From the NCBI GenBank assembly GCA_013519935.1, contig JACDUA010000003.1, positions 1-64,000 on the forward strand: a stretch of 64,000 bases of DNA, given 5' to 3'. The notes under the pieces are model-generated. The model saw only the letters and a list, made by a program, of their open reading frames with translations. It was not told the DNA's origin and did not search any database. Made by a program: the position numbers and the translations under genes. Below, piece by piece: positions 33,068 to 42,139 of this stretch. How positions within the stretch are numbered: the first letter of the stretch is position 1; every line of letters begins with the position of its first letter. This DNA comes from Ectothiorhodospiraceae bacterium WFHF3C12 (GTDB taxonomy: Bacteria; Pseudomonadota; Gammaproteobacteria; Nitrococcales; Nitrococcaceae).

Positions 33068-34075
33068 ATGAGTCTCCCCGCCATTCTGGAGAACAACCTG
33101 CGCCTGCCGTTGATCGGCTCGCCGTTGTTCATAGTCTCCAACCCCGAGCTGGTCATCGCCCAGTGCAAGGCCGGCATCGTCGGCGCCTTCCCGGCCCTGA
33201 ACGCGCGGCCCGCCGGGGAACTGCACGTCTGGCTGGAGCGCATCACCACGGAGCTGGCCGCCTACCGGGAGTCCCACCCCGACGAGCCGGTGGCGCCGTT
33301 CGCGGTCAACCAGATCGTGCACAAGAGCAACGACCGGCTGGAGCATGACCTCGAAGCCTGCGTGAAGTACCAGGTGCCGATCATCATCACCAGCCTGCGC
33401 GCACCTCACGAGGCCATCCCGGCCATCCACTCCTACGGCGGGCTGGTCTTCCACGACGTCATCAACGTGCGTCACGCCGAGAAGGCCCTGGAGGCCGGCG
33501 TGGACGGCCTCATTCTGGTCTGCAGCGGCGCGGGCGGTCACGCCGGCGCCATGAGCCCGTTCGCCCTGGTCTCGGAAGTCCGCCGCTTCTACGACGGGCC
33601 GATCATCCTCTCCGGCGCCATGAGCAAGGGCGAGCACATCCTCGCCGCCCAGTCCATGGGCGCGGACCTTGCCTACATGGGCACCCGGTTCGTCGCCACC
33701 GAGGAGGCCAACGCCGCCCGGGGCTACAAGGACATGATCGTCGAATCCGGCGCCAGGGACATCGTCTACACCAACCTGTTCACCGGCGTGCACGGCAACT
33801 ACCTGCGCGCCAGCATCGAGAACGCCGGGCTGGACCCGGATAACCTTCCCGAGGCGGACAAGTCGGCCATGAGCTTCGGCTCCGGCGGCAGCAGCAAGTC
33901 CAAGGCCTGGCGGGACATCTGGGGCGCCGGCCAGAGTGTGAGCGGGGTCGAGGACGTCCGCCCCACCCGCGAGGTGGTGCTCCAGCTCGAGCGGGAGTAC
34001 CAGGCCGCCTGGGAGCGCATGCTCGCCGGCCGCTGGGCCCCGGGCCTCGCGAGCCTCGAATCGGGCGTCGCCTGA
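33068..34075 (+). CDS. Nitronate monooxygenase (2-nitropropane dioxygenase family)
   Basis: 335 aa, FMN-dependent TIM barrel. LPLIGSPLFIVSNPELVIAQ opens it, CSGAGGHAGAMSP holds the catalytic-His loop, ILSGAMSKGEHILAA and DLAYMGTRFVATEEA give the phosphate site, and YTNLFTGVHGNYLR closes the barrel. It oxidises nitronates and related toxic nitro compounds. GGAGG just upstream supports the ATG at 33068 over the GTG one codon earlier. It lies 60 bp after the isomerase gene, probably in the same operon. Confidence 0.9.
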   Translation: MSLPAILENNLRLPLIGSPLFIVSNPELVIAQCKAGIVGAFPALNARPAGELHVWLERITTELAAYRESHPDEPVAPFAVNQIVHKSNDRLEHDLEACVKYQVPIIITSLRAPHEAIPAIHSYGGLVFHDVINVRHAEKALEAGVDGLILVCSGAGGHAGAMSPFALVSEVRRFYDGPIILSGAMSKGEHILAAQSMGADLAYMGTRFVATEEANAARGYKDMIVESGARDIVYTNLFTGVHGNYLRASIENAGLDPDNLPEADKSAMSFGSGGSSKSKAWRDIWGAGQSVSGVEDVRPTREVVLQLEREYQAAWERMLAGRWAPGLASLESGVA

Positions 34076-34147
34076 TCGACTGCCCGCTTGCCGACAATCG
34101 CCGGCCGGCGGGCCCGTCGCCCCCGGCCGCCATTCAGGATGAATCCA

Positions 34148-34594
34148 ATGTCCATTGATCCCAGAACGCTGTCAGGCCTGGAATTGCTGCGCCTCTCCGT
34201 GGCCGGCGAGATTCCCCGGCCTTCCATCGCCGAGACCATGGGCATGGATATGGCGGAGATCAACGAGGGTGAAGTCATCTTCATGGCCCGTCCCGACCGG
34301 CGGCACCTGAACCCAATGGGCGGCGTCCACGGCGGGTTCTACGCGACGGTGCTCGACTCCGTCACTGGATGCGCCGTGCACACCATGCTGTCGCCGGGCG
34401 ACACCTACGGCACGGTCGACCTGAACGTGAAGATGCTCAGGGCGGCCAGCGTGGACACCACACTGCGGGCCGTCGGCCGGGTCGTCCACGTCTCCCGTCA
34501 GCTGGGCGTGGCCGACGGCCAGATCCTCGACGAGGAAGGCCGGCTCTATGCCCACGCCACCGCCTCCTGCCTGATCAAGCGGGCCGGAAAGTGA
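34148..34594 (+). CDS. PaaI-family acyl-CoA thioesterase
   Basis: 148 aa, hotdog fold. HLNPMGGVHGGFYATVLDSVTGCAV contains the PaaI core (N-P-x-G-x-x-H-G-G and the following Asp). TVDLNVKMLRAASVDTTLRAVGRVVH and VADGQILDEEGRLYAHATASCLI are the usual strands. It is related to phenylacetate-pathway and 1,4-dihydroxy-2-naphthoyl-CoA thioesterases. AGGA 8 nt upstream favours the ATG at 34148; an ATG at 34139 is in frame. It ends the SDR-isomerase-monooxygenase run, fitting release of a CoA product. Confidence 0.88.
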   Translation: MSIDPRTLSGLELLRLSVAGEIPRPSIAETMGMDMAEINEGEVIFMARPDRRHLNPMGGVHGGFYATVLDSVTGCAVHTMLSPGDTYGTVDLNVKMLRAASVDTTLRAVGRVVHVSRQLGVADGQILDEEGRLYAHATASCLIKRAGK

Positions 34595-34797
34595 CCGGGG
34601 GCCGGTGAAAGACCCAGCCGAGCGTTTGCAGGCAACCCCCACCACGGCTAAATTGGGTGAACGCGCGCCGAGAACACGCTGAGTGAGGGCGTTTTCTCGC
34701 GAATTACCGGAGGATCAAGTCGCCCTCACCCAGCCGGAACAAGGCAAAAGACCTTGTCGATGCTGGCAATCGCAATGCTCCACCGGCTGGAGGAGTC

Positions 34798-36444
34798 ATG
34801 GCAGGCGACTGGTTCTCCGCGTCCGTGGCGGGTTTCATGCCCCACGGTGGGTGTTATCTATGGCGTCCCGACGTGCTCTGGCTGCACGTCGTCTCCGACA
34901 CCCTGACCGGGCTTGCCTATTATTCCATTCCGGTGGCGCTTCTGGTCTTCCTGCGAAGACGCGAGGACGTCGTCTATCACTGGATGTTCCTGCTCTTCGC
35001 CGCCTTCATTTTCGCCTGCGGCACGACCCACCTGTTTTCGGTCTGGAACGTCTGGAACGCCCACTACTACACCGAAGGTGCGGTCAAGGGCGCGACCGCC
35101 GCGGTATCCGTGCTGACCGCGATACTGCTCTGGCCGCTGATTCCCCGCGCCGTGGCCCTGCCCAGCCCCGGTCAACTGCGCGAGAGCAACACGCGGCTGG
35201 CCGCGGAGGTCGAGCGCCGGGAAGCGGTCGAGCGGGAGCTGCGGGAACACCAGGACACCCTGGAACAGCGGGTGGAGGAGCGTACGCGCGCCCTCGAGGA
35301 TCTCAACCGCACTCTGGAGCGGGAGGTGCGCGAGCGCCGCGCCGCCGAGGCGCGCTTCCGTCAGCTTTTCCAGGCGAGCCCCGACGGCATGATCGAGGCC
35401 GACGCCGAGGGTGTCGTGCAGCTGGCCAATCCCGAGGCCGAGCGCATATTCGGCTACGACAGCGGCGAGCTCATCGGGCGCGGCGTCGAGTCTCTGATCC
35501 CGGCGGGTTCGCGCGAGCAGCACGCCGAGTTCCGCCGCAGCTATGCCCGCAATCCCGAGGCGCGGCCCATGGGTCAGGGCCGCGACCTGCGGGGCCTGCG
35601 CAGAGACGGCAGGGAGGTACCGCTGGTCATCGGGCTGAGTCCGATCACGGACGGCGAGGACGCCGGGTCGGTGCTCGCCTCGATCATCGACATCAGCGAT
35701 CGCAAGCGCCTGGAGCAGCGCCTGGCGGCCAACAACCAGGCATTGCGCCGCTCCAACGCCGAGCTGGAACAGTTCGCGTTCATCGCCTCCCACGACCTGC
35801 GCGAGCCCCTGCGCAAGATCCAGTCTTTCTCGAACCTCCTGACCTCCGGCCGTTATGGGCGGTTCGACGAACAGGGCAACGAGTTCATCGGCTACATCAC
35901 GAGCGCGGCCGAGCGCATGGAGGCGCTGCTGGACAGCCTGCTCCGCTACAGCCGAATCACGTCCAAGGCCGCGCCTTTCGAGTGGCTGTCACTGGACGAC
36001 GTGCTGCGGGCGGTACAGGCGGACCTTCAGCTGCGCCTTGAAGAACGCGGCGCAATACTGGAATGGGCGTCTCTGCCCGAGATCGAAGCCGACGCCGCAC
36101 AGATGCGTCAGCTCGTGCAGAACCTGGTTGGCAACAGCCTGAAATACGCGCGGGAGGATTTGCCGCCGCGCGTCCGGATCAGCGGTGAGATCGGCGACGA
36201 CGGTCTATGCCGTCTGACGCTGTCCGACAACGGCATCGGCTTCGACCGTAGTTACGCCGAGCAGATCTTCGAGGTGTTCAAGCGCCTGCACGGTCGCGGC
36301 GTTTACGAGGGCACCGGCATGGGATTGGCGATCTGCCGCAAGATCGTTGAGCGGCACGGCGGTCATATCGAGGCCGACAGTGCACCCGGCCAGGGCGCCA
36401 CCTTCCACATCACCCTGCCGGTGACGCAAGGGGACCATTCATGA
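34798..36444 (+). CDS. Histidine kinase with ethylene-receptor-like N-terminal domain and PAS
   Basis: 548 aa. Three membrane helices (about 28-120) carry the plant/cyanobacterial ETR1 ethylene-binding pattern: SDTLTGLAYYSIP, and FACGTTH. The key positions keep ETR1 spacing: Asp34-Tyr41 (7 apart), Cys74-His78 (4 apart, copper ligands) and Asp34-Cys74 (40 apart). A coiled coil (RESNTRLAAEVERREAVE to RRAAEARF) leads to a PAS domain (about 190-300). HisKA follows with FIASHDLREPLRKIQSF (His near 329) and HATPase with NLVGNSLKYA, DNGIGF and GTGMGLAI. Its stop overlaps the next receiver (ATGA). A predicted membrane sensor of ethylene or a similar small hydrophobic ligand; ligand identity is inference. 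Confidence 0.87.
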   Translation: MAGDWFSASVAGFMPHGGCYLWRPDVLWLHVVSDTLTGLAYYSIPVALLVFLRRREDVVYHWMFLLFAAFIFACGTTHLFSVWNVWNAHYYTEGAVKGATAAVSVLTAILLWPLIPRAVALPSPGQLRESNTRLAAEVERREAVERELREHQDTLEQRVEERTRALEDLNRTLEREVRERRAAEARFRQLFQASPDGMIEADAEGVVQLANPEAERIFGYDSGELIGRGVESLIPAGSREQHAEFRRSYARNPEARPMGQGRDLRGLRRDGREVPLVIGLSPITDGEDAGSVLASIIDISDRKRLEQRLAANNQALRRSNAELEQFAFIASHDLREPLRKIQSFSNLLTSGRYGRFDEQGNEFIGYITSAAERMEALLDSLLRYSRITSKAAPFEWLSLDDVLRAVQADLQLRLEERGAILEWASLPEIEADAAQMRQLVQNLVGNSLKYAREDLPPRVRISGEIGDDGLCRLTLSDNGIGFDRSYAEQIFEVFKRLHGRGVYEGTGMGLAICRKIVERHGGHIEADSAPGQGATFHITLPVTQGDHS

Positions 36445-36890
36445 GCGAGCTGCAGCCCATCCCGATTCTGATGGCGGAGGACGACCCCGAGGATCGCCTG
36501 CTGACCCGCGAGGCGTTCCGGGAGGGGCGCCTCGCGAACCCGCTGTTCTTCGTCGAGGACGGCGAAGCCCTGATGGACTACCTGCGACGCCGCGGAAGCT
36601 ACGCCGATGAAGCGCTATACCCGTTCCCCGGCGTCGTGCTGCTGGACCTGAACATGCCGCGCAAGGACGGCCGCACCTGCCTCGCCGAGATCAAGCGCGA
36701 CCCCGGGCTGCGGCATCTGCCCGTGGTTGTGCTCACCACCTCCGCCCAGGAAGAGGAGGTGGTCCGCAGCTACGACCTCGGCGCCAACTCCTTCGTCAGC
36801 AAACCCGTGGACTTCAACAAGCTGGTAGGCATCGTGCAGACGTTCGGGTGCTACTGGTTCTCTATCGTGGAGCTGCCCGATGCCCCCTGA
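36441..36890 (+). CDS. Rcp1-like single-domain response regulator
   Basis: 149 aa, receiver only. ILMAEDDPEDRLLTREAF, phospho-acceptor Asp in VVLLDLNMPRKDGR, TTSAQEEEVVRSYDLGANSF and the Lys in VSKPVDFNKL are all intact. The PEDRLL/NMPRKDGR/KPVDF wording and the extended C-terminus place it in the phytochrome-associated Rcp1 group, which dimerises through that tail. It overlaps the kinase by 4 bp and the GGDEF-EAL gene by 11 bp, so it is the obvious partner of the upstream kinase. Confidence 0.92.
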   Translation: MSELQPIPILMAEDDPEDRLLTREAFREGRLANPLFFVEDGEALMDYLRRRGSYADEALYPFPGVVLLDLNMPRKDGRTCLAEIKRDPGLRHLPVVVLTTSAQEEEVVRSYDLGANSFVSKPVDFNKLVGIVQTFGCYWFSIVELPDAP

Positions 36891-38589
36891 CGTTCTGAAG
36901 GTTGCGGTCATCGAGGACGACGACGAGGACTTCGTGCTCGTCTCCGAGGCGCTCAAGGCCGCCCAGCGCACGCGCTTCGAGATCGTACACGCCGCCGGTC
37001 TCGCCCAGGGCCGCCTCGCGCTGCTCGACGACAGCTACGACGTCTTCCTGGTGGACTACTTCCTGGACGAAAACAGTGCCGATTCACTCATCAGCGAGGC
37101 ACGGCGGCTGAGCCACCCTAGCCCCCTGGTGGTGCTCACCGGCGCCGACTCCCGGGACCTCGACGACCGGCTGATCGAGATGGGTGCGGCCGACTTCCTT
37201 CCAAAGCGGGAGCTGGCGCCCGCGCTGCTGGAACGCACCATACGCCACGCCGTCGACCGCAAGCAGTCCGAGAACCAGATGGCGCGGCTCGTGAAGCAGG
37301 ACGCCCTGACCGGGCTGGGCAACCGTCAGCTCTTCGAGGAGAACGTGGAACGGGCCATCTCGCGGGCGAGGCGGCACAACGGCAGCTTCGCGATCATCTT
37401 TCTCGACCTGGACCGTTTCAAGGAGGTCAACGACACCCTCGGCCATCACGTCGGCGACCTGCTGCTGATACTGGTGGCGGACCGGCTGCAGCGCGCCACC
37501 CGGGATAGCGACTTCGTCGCTCGCATCAGCGGGGATGAGTTCACCCTGCTGCTGGACGACATCCGCGAGACGGGCGACGCCGAGATAATCGCGGAAAAGC
37601 TGCTCGATACCCTGCGGTCACCGACGCCCATTCATGACGTCACGCTGAACATCACCGCCAGCCTTGGCGTCGCCTGTTTCCCGGAACACGGCGACACGCC
37701 CATGGAGCTCATGCAGAAGGCGGATATGGCCCTGTACGAGAGCAAGCGCGCCGGCAGCGGCCGGTACCGCTTCTTCAGCCAGGAGATGCAGGCGCGGCTG
37801 GAGCGCAACATCGACATGGAGCAGGGCCTGCGCCACGCGCTGGATGCCGGCGAGCTCTCGCTGCACTTCCAGCCCATCTGGCGGTTGTCGGACCGGCGGA
37901 CCGTAGCGGCCGAGGCGCTGCTGCGCTGGCGTCACCCTGCTGGGTACATGGTTTCCCCGGCTGAATTCATCCCGGTCGCGGAGCGAACGGGGCTGATCCT
38001 GCCCGTCGGCAACTGGGTGCTGGATGAAGCCTGCCGGTTCCTGCGGCGGCTCGACGACGCAGGGCATTCCCGGCTCGATCTGGCGATCAACGTCTCGCCC
38101 AGGCAGCTCGGTCCACACACCTTCACGGAGACCGTCGAGCGCCACCTGGCTGCCCACGGCGTCGAGGCTTCGCGCCTGGAGCTGGAGCTCACGGAGGAGA
38201 CGTTCATCGAGACCGGAGACGAGATGAAATCACTGCTGACGGATTTCCGGAAGCTGGGTTGCAGCATCGCGATCGACGACTTCGGCACCGGCTACTCGTC
38301 CCTGCGCTACCTCAAGCACTTTCCCGTTCACCGGCTGAAGATCGACAAGAGCTTCATCTCCGGCGACGGCGCGGACGTTGCCGAGCCGGCGATCACCCAG
38401 GCCATCGTCAATCTCGCAAAGTCCCTCGGCCTGACCCTGGTGGCGGAAGGCGTCGAAACCCCGCAACAGGCTGATTTCCTGCTCGCCGAGGGTTGCCAGT
38501 TCGGCCAGGGCTTCCTCGTGGCACCGCCGATGGAAGCCGATGAATTCATCCAGTTCCTGCAGAACCAGCATCGTGACGGACCGCCGTGA
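36880..38589 (+). CDS. Receiver-GGDEF-EAL cyclic-di-GMP enzyme
   Basis: 569 aa. The receiver (1-125) has VIEDDDEDF, LVDYFLDENSAD (Asp near 52), LTGADS and the Lys of LPKREL. GGDEF domain (about 135-300) has DALTGLGNRQLFEENV, LDLDRFKEVNDTLGHHVGD and a signature written SGDEF, a form compatible with activity. The EAL domain (about 310-560) has AAEALLRWRHP, the TEETFIE helix, DDFGTGYSSLRYLKHFPVHRLKIDKSF (cited by DDFGTGYS) and VAEGVET, so its metal and catalytic residues look complete. It is probably bifunctional with one activity dominant, controlled by phosphorylation through the operon's kinase. It overlaps the upstream gene by 11 bp. Confidence 0.93.
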   Translation: MPPDVLKVAVIEDDDEDFVLVSEALKAAQRTRFEIVHAAGLAQGRLALLDDSYDVFLVDYFLDENSADSLISEARRLSHPSPLVVLTGADSRDLDDRLIEMGAADFLPKRELAPALLERTIRHAVDRKQSENQMARLVKQDALTGLGNRQLFEENVERAISRARRHNGSFAIIFLDLDRFKEVNDTLGHHVGDLLLILVADRLQRATRDSDFVARISGDEFTLLLDDIRETGDAEIIAEKLLDTLRSPTPIHDVTLNITASLGVACFPEHGDTPMELMQKADMALYESKRAGSGRYRFFSQEMQARLERNIDMEQGLRHALDAGELSLHFQPIWRLSDRRTVAAEALLRWRHPAGYMVSPAEFIPVAERTGLILPVGNWVLDEACRFLRRLDDAGHSRLDLAINVSPRQLGPHTFTETVERHLAAHGVEASRLELELTEETFIETGDEMKSLLTDFRKLGCSIAIDDFGTGYSSLRYLKHFPVHRLKIDKSFISGDGADVAEPAITQAIVNLAKSLGLTLVAEGVETPQQADFLLAEGCQFGQGFLVAPPMEADEFIQFLQNQHRDGPP

Positions 38590-39037
38590 CACAGCAACGC
38601 GTCCCGACGACGGCATCGACATTCTGCTGTCAGTCGCCGACGGCGACGTTCGTCGCACATTGCAGCAGACCCTGCGCAGCAGCCGGCTCGGGCACCGGCT
38701 CACCCTCGTCGACAGCACCGAAGCGATGTTCCGTTACCTCGAGGACACCATCCAGCGTGCACGTCCCCTGCCGAACCTCGTTCTGCTCGGCCTCGATCGC
38801 GATGGCGGCGAGGACGTCCGGGTCATGCAGGCGCTGAAGGCCGACCCCGAACTGCGCCCCATCCCGGTCATTGTCCTGGTCGGCCGCGGAGACGGGATAC
38901 GCACCCGGCAACTCTACGAGCTGGGCGCCAGCTCGGTGGTCCGCGTGCCCCTGCACTTCGCGGATCTGGTGGACATCATGCGGGTCCTTGAGCGCTATTG
39001 GGGCACGGTCGCCAGGCTACCCGGGACAGACCGTTAG
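38573..39037 (+). CDS. Degenerate receiver (pseudo-receiver) protein
   Basis: 154 aa from a GTG at 38573, overlapping the GGDEF-EAL stop by 17 bp. The fold is Rcp1-like: IDILLSVADGDVRRTLQQTL, MFRYLEDTIQRARPLPNLVLL, ALKADPELRPIPVIVLVG and GASSVVRVPLHFADLVDIM align with the strands of the 36441 gene. However, the phospho-acceptor Asp is Gly (NLVLLGLD), the Thr is Val and the Lys of KP is Val (RVPLHF). It should not be phosphorylated and may instead compete for dimerisation or for the kinase. The exact start is uncertain because the frame is open further upstream. Confidence 0.72.
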   Translation: MTDRRDTATRPDDGIDILLSVADGDVRRTLQQTLRSSRLGHRLTLVDSTEAMFRYLEDTIQRARPLPNLVLLGLDRDGGEDVRVMQALKADPELRPIPVIVLVGRGDGIRTRQLYELGASSVVRVPLHFADLVDIMRVLERYWGTVARLPGTDR

Positions 39038-39166
39038 AACCACGGACAGCGTGTGGCCTCTGCGACCGTTCGGCAGGGGCCACCGTCCCCGGGGCCAGGG
39101 AGGGGCTGTCCGGCCCCGATCGCGGGTCATGGCCCTGTAGCCCGCCTATGCGCGCCGGAGCAGTAT

Positions 39167-40243
39167 TCAGTCTTCCCGGAAGGCCTCGGCCAGGGACCGT
39201 TCCCGCTCGCCGAAATAACGGCCCAGCAACGCCTCGAGCTGTTCGCGCTTGTCCGCCTCCGTCAGTCCGGCTTCGAGAATGGCCTGACGCTCGCTGCGAT
39301 ACAGCGCCAGCTGACGCTGCCAGGCCGCGCGATCTTCCTCGGATTCGATGGCGTCGCCGGCGGCGGCAAGGCCCAGGGCCTGGGAACGCACGAAATCCCG
39401 GAAGGCCTGGGAAGCGCCCTGCTCGCGCAGCATCCGCATCTCGCTGCGCAGCTGCCGGGCCTCGGGCGTATCGCGTCCGCGCAGGTGCATCACGCCGCGC
39501 AGGAGGTCATCCTGCAGGGCGGTCTGAAGCGCCACCCGCTGCTGCTGGCTGAGATCCGTACGGGAGGCGATGCGTTGACGCTCCAGCACGAAACGCCGGT
39601 ACGCCTCCTCGTCGGCATAGACACGCGTCGCCACGTCCGCCCCCAGGTGACGCCGGCGCAGTGCCACGAGCTCGTCGAACCGGGTACGCGCGGAGCCCGC
39701 CGCCCGGGGCCTGCTTCGCGCCTCGCGCGCCGCAAGTGCCTGGGTATAGGCCTGGTAGTCGCGCACCAGGTCGATCACCTGTTCCGCGGCGGCACCATCG
39801 AGGCGCCGGCGAAGCGCGAGTGCCATATCGTCCAGCTCACGCTCCGTCAGTGGGCGCTCCAGCCCCGCGAGCGCCTCTTCCAGGGCCTGGCCGGCCGCCT
39901 TGTCCACCACGAGCTTGCCGTGCTCGTCAAAGGCGAGGCGATCCAGGGCCTGACCGAGCACCAGGATAGCCCGCGGCGCGTCGGGGGCCTTTTCCCGGTC
40001 CGGTCGCGGCGAATCCCCGGATTCGGGCCGCGCGGGCCCGCGCTCGCCGCCCAGGAGGACGTCGAATGCGGGCCAGGACCGATCTTCGGCCTTCCGCTCC
40101 GTTTTGGGCTCGTCGGCCACCGCGGGCGCGGCACGCCGGGCCTCTTCGCCGGGCAAGAACATCCACGCGGCGAACCCGACCGCCAGGCCCGCGACCGCCG
40201 CCAGCGCGATCCGTCCCGTCCATGTCCCGGGCAACATAGCCAT
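39167..40243 (-). CDS. Lipase secretion chaperone (LifO/Lif)-like protein
   Basis: 358 aa. It has one N-terminal membrane helix (IALAAVAGLAVGFAAWMFL), then a long, almost all-helical, Arg/Glu/Ala-rich periplasmic part. LAFDEHGKLVVD near residue 110, LRRRHLGADVATRVYADEEAYRRFVLERQRI and the LLRGVMHLRGRDTPEARQLRSEM region resemble steric chaperones that fold secreted lipases. The RxxFDY motif is not fully matched, hence moderate certainty. The ATG at 40243 has GAGGA 6 nt upstream; an ATG at 40264 adds seven residues. No lipase gene is adjacent, which is unusual for this family. Confidence 0.6.
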   Translation of the reverse strand: MAMLPGTWTGRIALAAVAGLAVGFAAWMFLPGEEARRAAPAVADEPKTERKAEDRSWPAFDVLLGGERGPARPESGDSPRPDREKAPDAPRAILVLGQALDRLAFDEHGKLVVDKAAGQALEEALAGLERPLTERELDDMALALRRRLDGAAAEQVIDLVRDYQAYTQALAAREARSRPRAAGSARTRFDELVALRRRHLGADVATRVYADEEAYRRFVLERQRIASRTDLSQQQRVALQTALQDDLLRGVMHLRGRDTPEARQLRSEMRMLREQGASQAFRDFVRSQALGLAAAGDAIESEEDRAAWQRQLALYRSERQAILEAGLTEADKREQLEALLGRYFGERERSLAEAFRED

Positions 40244-40393
40244 CCCGTATCCTCGCATTCCCATGCAGGATTCTAACCCGGTCGGCGCGCGGTTCTCCCC
40301 CGCCAGCCGGCATCCACACCCCCGTCCGGGGGTGAGCGCTATACTCGCGGCAGACTACCGCGAAGCGGGCGCAACGCAGCCAGGGAAACCGCT

Positions 40394-42139
40394 ATGAACG
40401 ATGGCGCCGATGACCTCAGTGTCCTCTACAGGGGGTTTCGCGAACGCTATCTCGACTACGAGACGCTCACCGCCCAGCTTCGCGGCTGGGCCGAGGCCCT
40501 GCCCGGGCTGGTGCGCCTGGACAGCCTCGGCGGCACGCCGGAGGGACGGGACCTGTGGCTGCTGACCATCGGCCCGGAACCGGAACGGCTGCGCCCGGCG
40601 GTATGGGTCGATGGCAACCTCCATGCCGTGGAGCTCGCCGGCTCCAGCGTGGCCCTGGCCATCGCCGAGGACGCAATCCGGATGCACCTCGACGGCGCCC
40701 TTCCAGCCGGCGTGCCCGAGGTGGCCGGCACCGCGGCGGGGGACGTGCTGTTCTACGTCATGCCCCGGATCAGCCCGGACGGCGCCGAGGCCATCCTCAC
40801 CAGCGGGCGGTACGTGCGCTCGGTTCCCCGGGACGACCGGCCCAACCGGCAGCACCCGCGCTGGCGCGCCGGCGACGTGGACGGCGATGGCCAGGCCATG
40901 GCGATGCGCCTGGAAGATCCCGCCGGCGAGTACGTCGAGTCCGATGCGGTGCCCGGCCTGATGCTGGAGCGCCGCCTGGGCGATCAGGGGCCGTTCTACC
41001 GGATCTATCCCGAGGGCTTTATCGAGCACTTCGACGGTCACACCCTGCCGGACACCGGTTTCCTCGACGACAACACCCCGGACCTCAACCGCAATTTCCC
41101 CTATGACTGGCGCCCGGAACCGGAGCAGACCGGCGCCGGTCCCTTCCCGGCCAGCGAGCCGGAATCCCGCGCCATTGTCGAGTTCGCCACGGCCCACCCG
41201 AATATCTTCGCCTGGTTCAACCTGCACACCTTCGGCGGCGTCTACATCCGACCCCGCCAGGACGTGCCGGACGGCGAGATGAACCAGTCCGATCTCGCGC
41301 TGTATCGGCAGCTGGAGGCGTGGGGCGAAGACGTCGGCGGCTACCCGATGGTCAGCGGCCATGCGGAGTTCACCTACGAACCCGGCAAGCCGCTGCGCGG
41401 CGACCTGACCGATTTCGCCTACCACCAGCGTGGCTGCCTGGCCCTGGTGTGCGAGCTCTGGGATCTGTTCCGGGAACTGGACATCCCCCGCCACAAGCCC
41501 TTCGTCGACCACTACACCCACACTACCTCGGAGGAACTGGTGCGGCTGGCCGAATGGGACCGCTCGCACAATGCCGGGCGTGTCTTCCAGCCCTGGCGGC
41601 AGGTCGAGCATCCCCAGCTCGGGCCAGTGGAGGTGGGCGGATGGGACCCGCGCGTGGGCATATCCAATCCCCCTTTCGAGCGTCTGCCCGAGATCTGCGC
41701 CCGCCAGAGCGCCTTTTACTTCCAAATCGCGGCGCTCGCACCGCGTCCGGAGCTGCGCGTCCTGGAAGTCCGTGCCCTGGGCGACGACGTCCACCGCGTG
41801 GAGATGGAGGCCACGAATATCGGTTACCTGCCCACGTACGTACTCGATTCCGCCCGGGACAGGGACTGGAACGAGGAATTGACGGCAGTGGTGGAACCGG
41901 GCGATTGCAGGCTCGCGCGCGACGCCGATGCCCGAAGGACCATTGGCCATCTCGCGGGCTGGGGGCGCGGGCTGCACAGCGGCGGCAACTCGCTGTTCCA
42001 CCGGTTCAGCCGGGGTACCGGCAACCGGGTGCGGTTCGGCTTCACGGTAACCGGCAGTGGAACCATCGAAGTCCGCGCCGGCAGCTGCCGGGTGGGCTGG
42101 CTTACATGCACGGTCGCCATCCCGGCCCCGTCGGCATGA
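40394..42139 (+). CDS. M14-family zinc carboxypeptidase
   Basis: 581 aa. The zinc ligands are in VDGNLHAVELAG (H..E, about 77-80) and in NLHTFGGVYI (His near 277). The substrate-binding DLNRNFPYDW lies near 230 and the catalytic Glu in LVCELWD near 353. A C-terminal domain of about 200 residues (LRVLEVRALGDDVHRVEMEATNIGYLPTY) is probably a beta-sandwich. No signal peptide is seen, so it is likely cytosolic, like other long M14 proteins that open MNDGADDLSVLYRGF. AGGGAAA precedes the ATG. The peptide substrate is unknown. Confidence 0.88.
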   Translation: MNDGADDLSVLYRGFRERYLDYETLTAQLRGWAEALPGLVRLDSLGGTPEGRDLWLLTIGPEPERLRPAVWVDGNLHAVELAGSSVALAIAEDAIRMHLDGALPAGVPEVAGTAAGDVLFYVMPRISPDGAEAILTSGRYVRSVPRDDRPNRQHPRWRAGDVDGDGQAMAMRLEDPAGEYVESDAVPGLMLERRLGDQGPFYRIYPEGFIEHFDGHTLPDTGFLDDNTPDLNRNFPYDWRPEPEQTGAGPFPASEPESRAIVEFATAHPNIFAWFNLHTFGGVYIRPRQDVPDGEMNQSDLALYRQLEAWGEDVGGYPMVSGHAEFTYEPGKPLRGDLTDFAYHQRGCLALVCELWDLFRELDIPRHKPFVDHYTHTTSEELVRLAEWDRSHNAGRVFQPWRQVEHPQLGPVEVGGWDPRVGISNPPFERLPEICARQSAFYFQIAALAPRPELRVLEVRALGDDVHRVEMEATNIGYLPTYVLDSARDRDWNEELTAVVEPGDCRLARDADARRTIGHLAGWGRGLHSGGNSLFHRFSRGTGNRVRFGFTVTGSGTIEVRAGSCRVGWLTCTVAIPAPSA

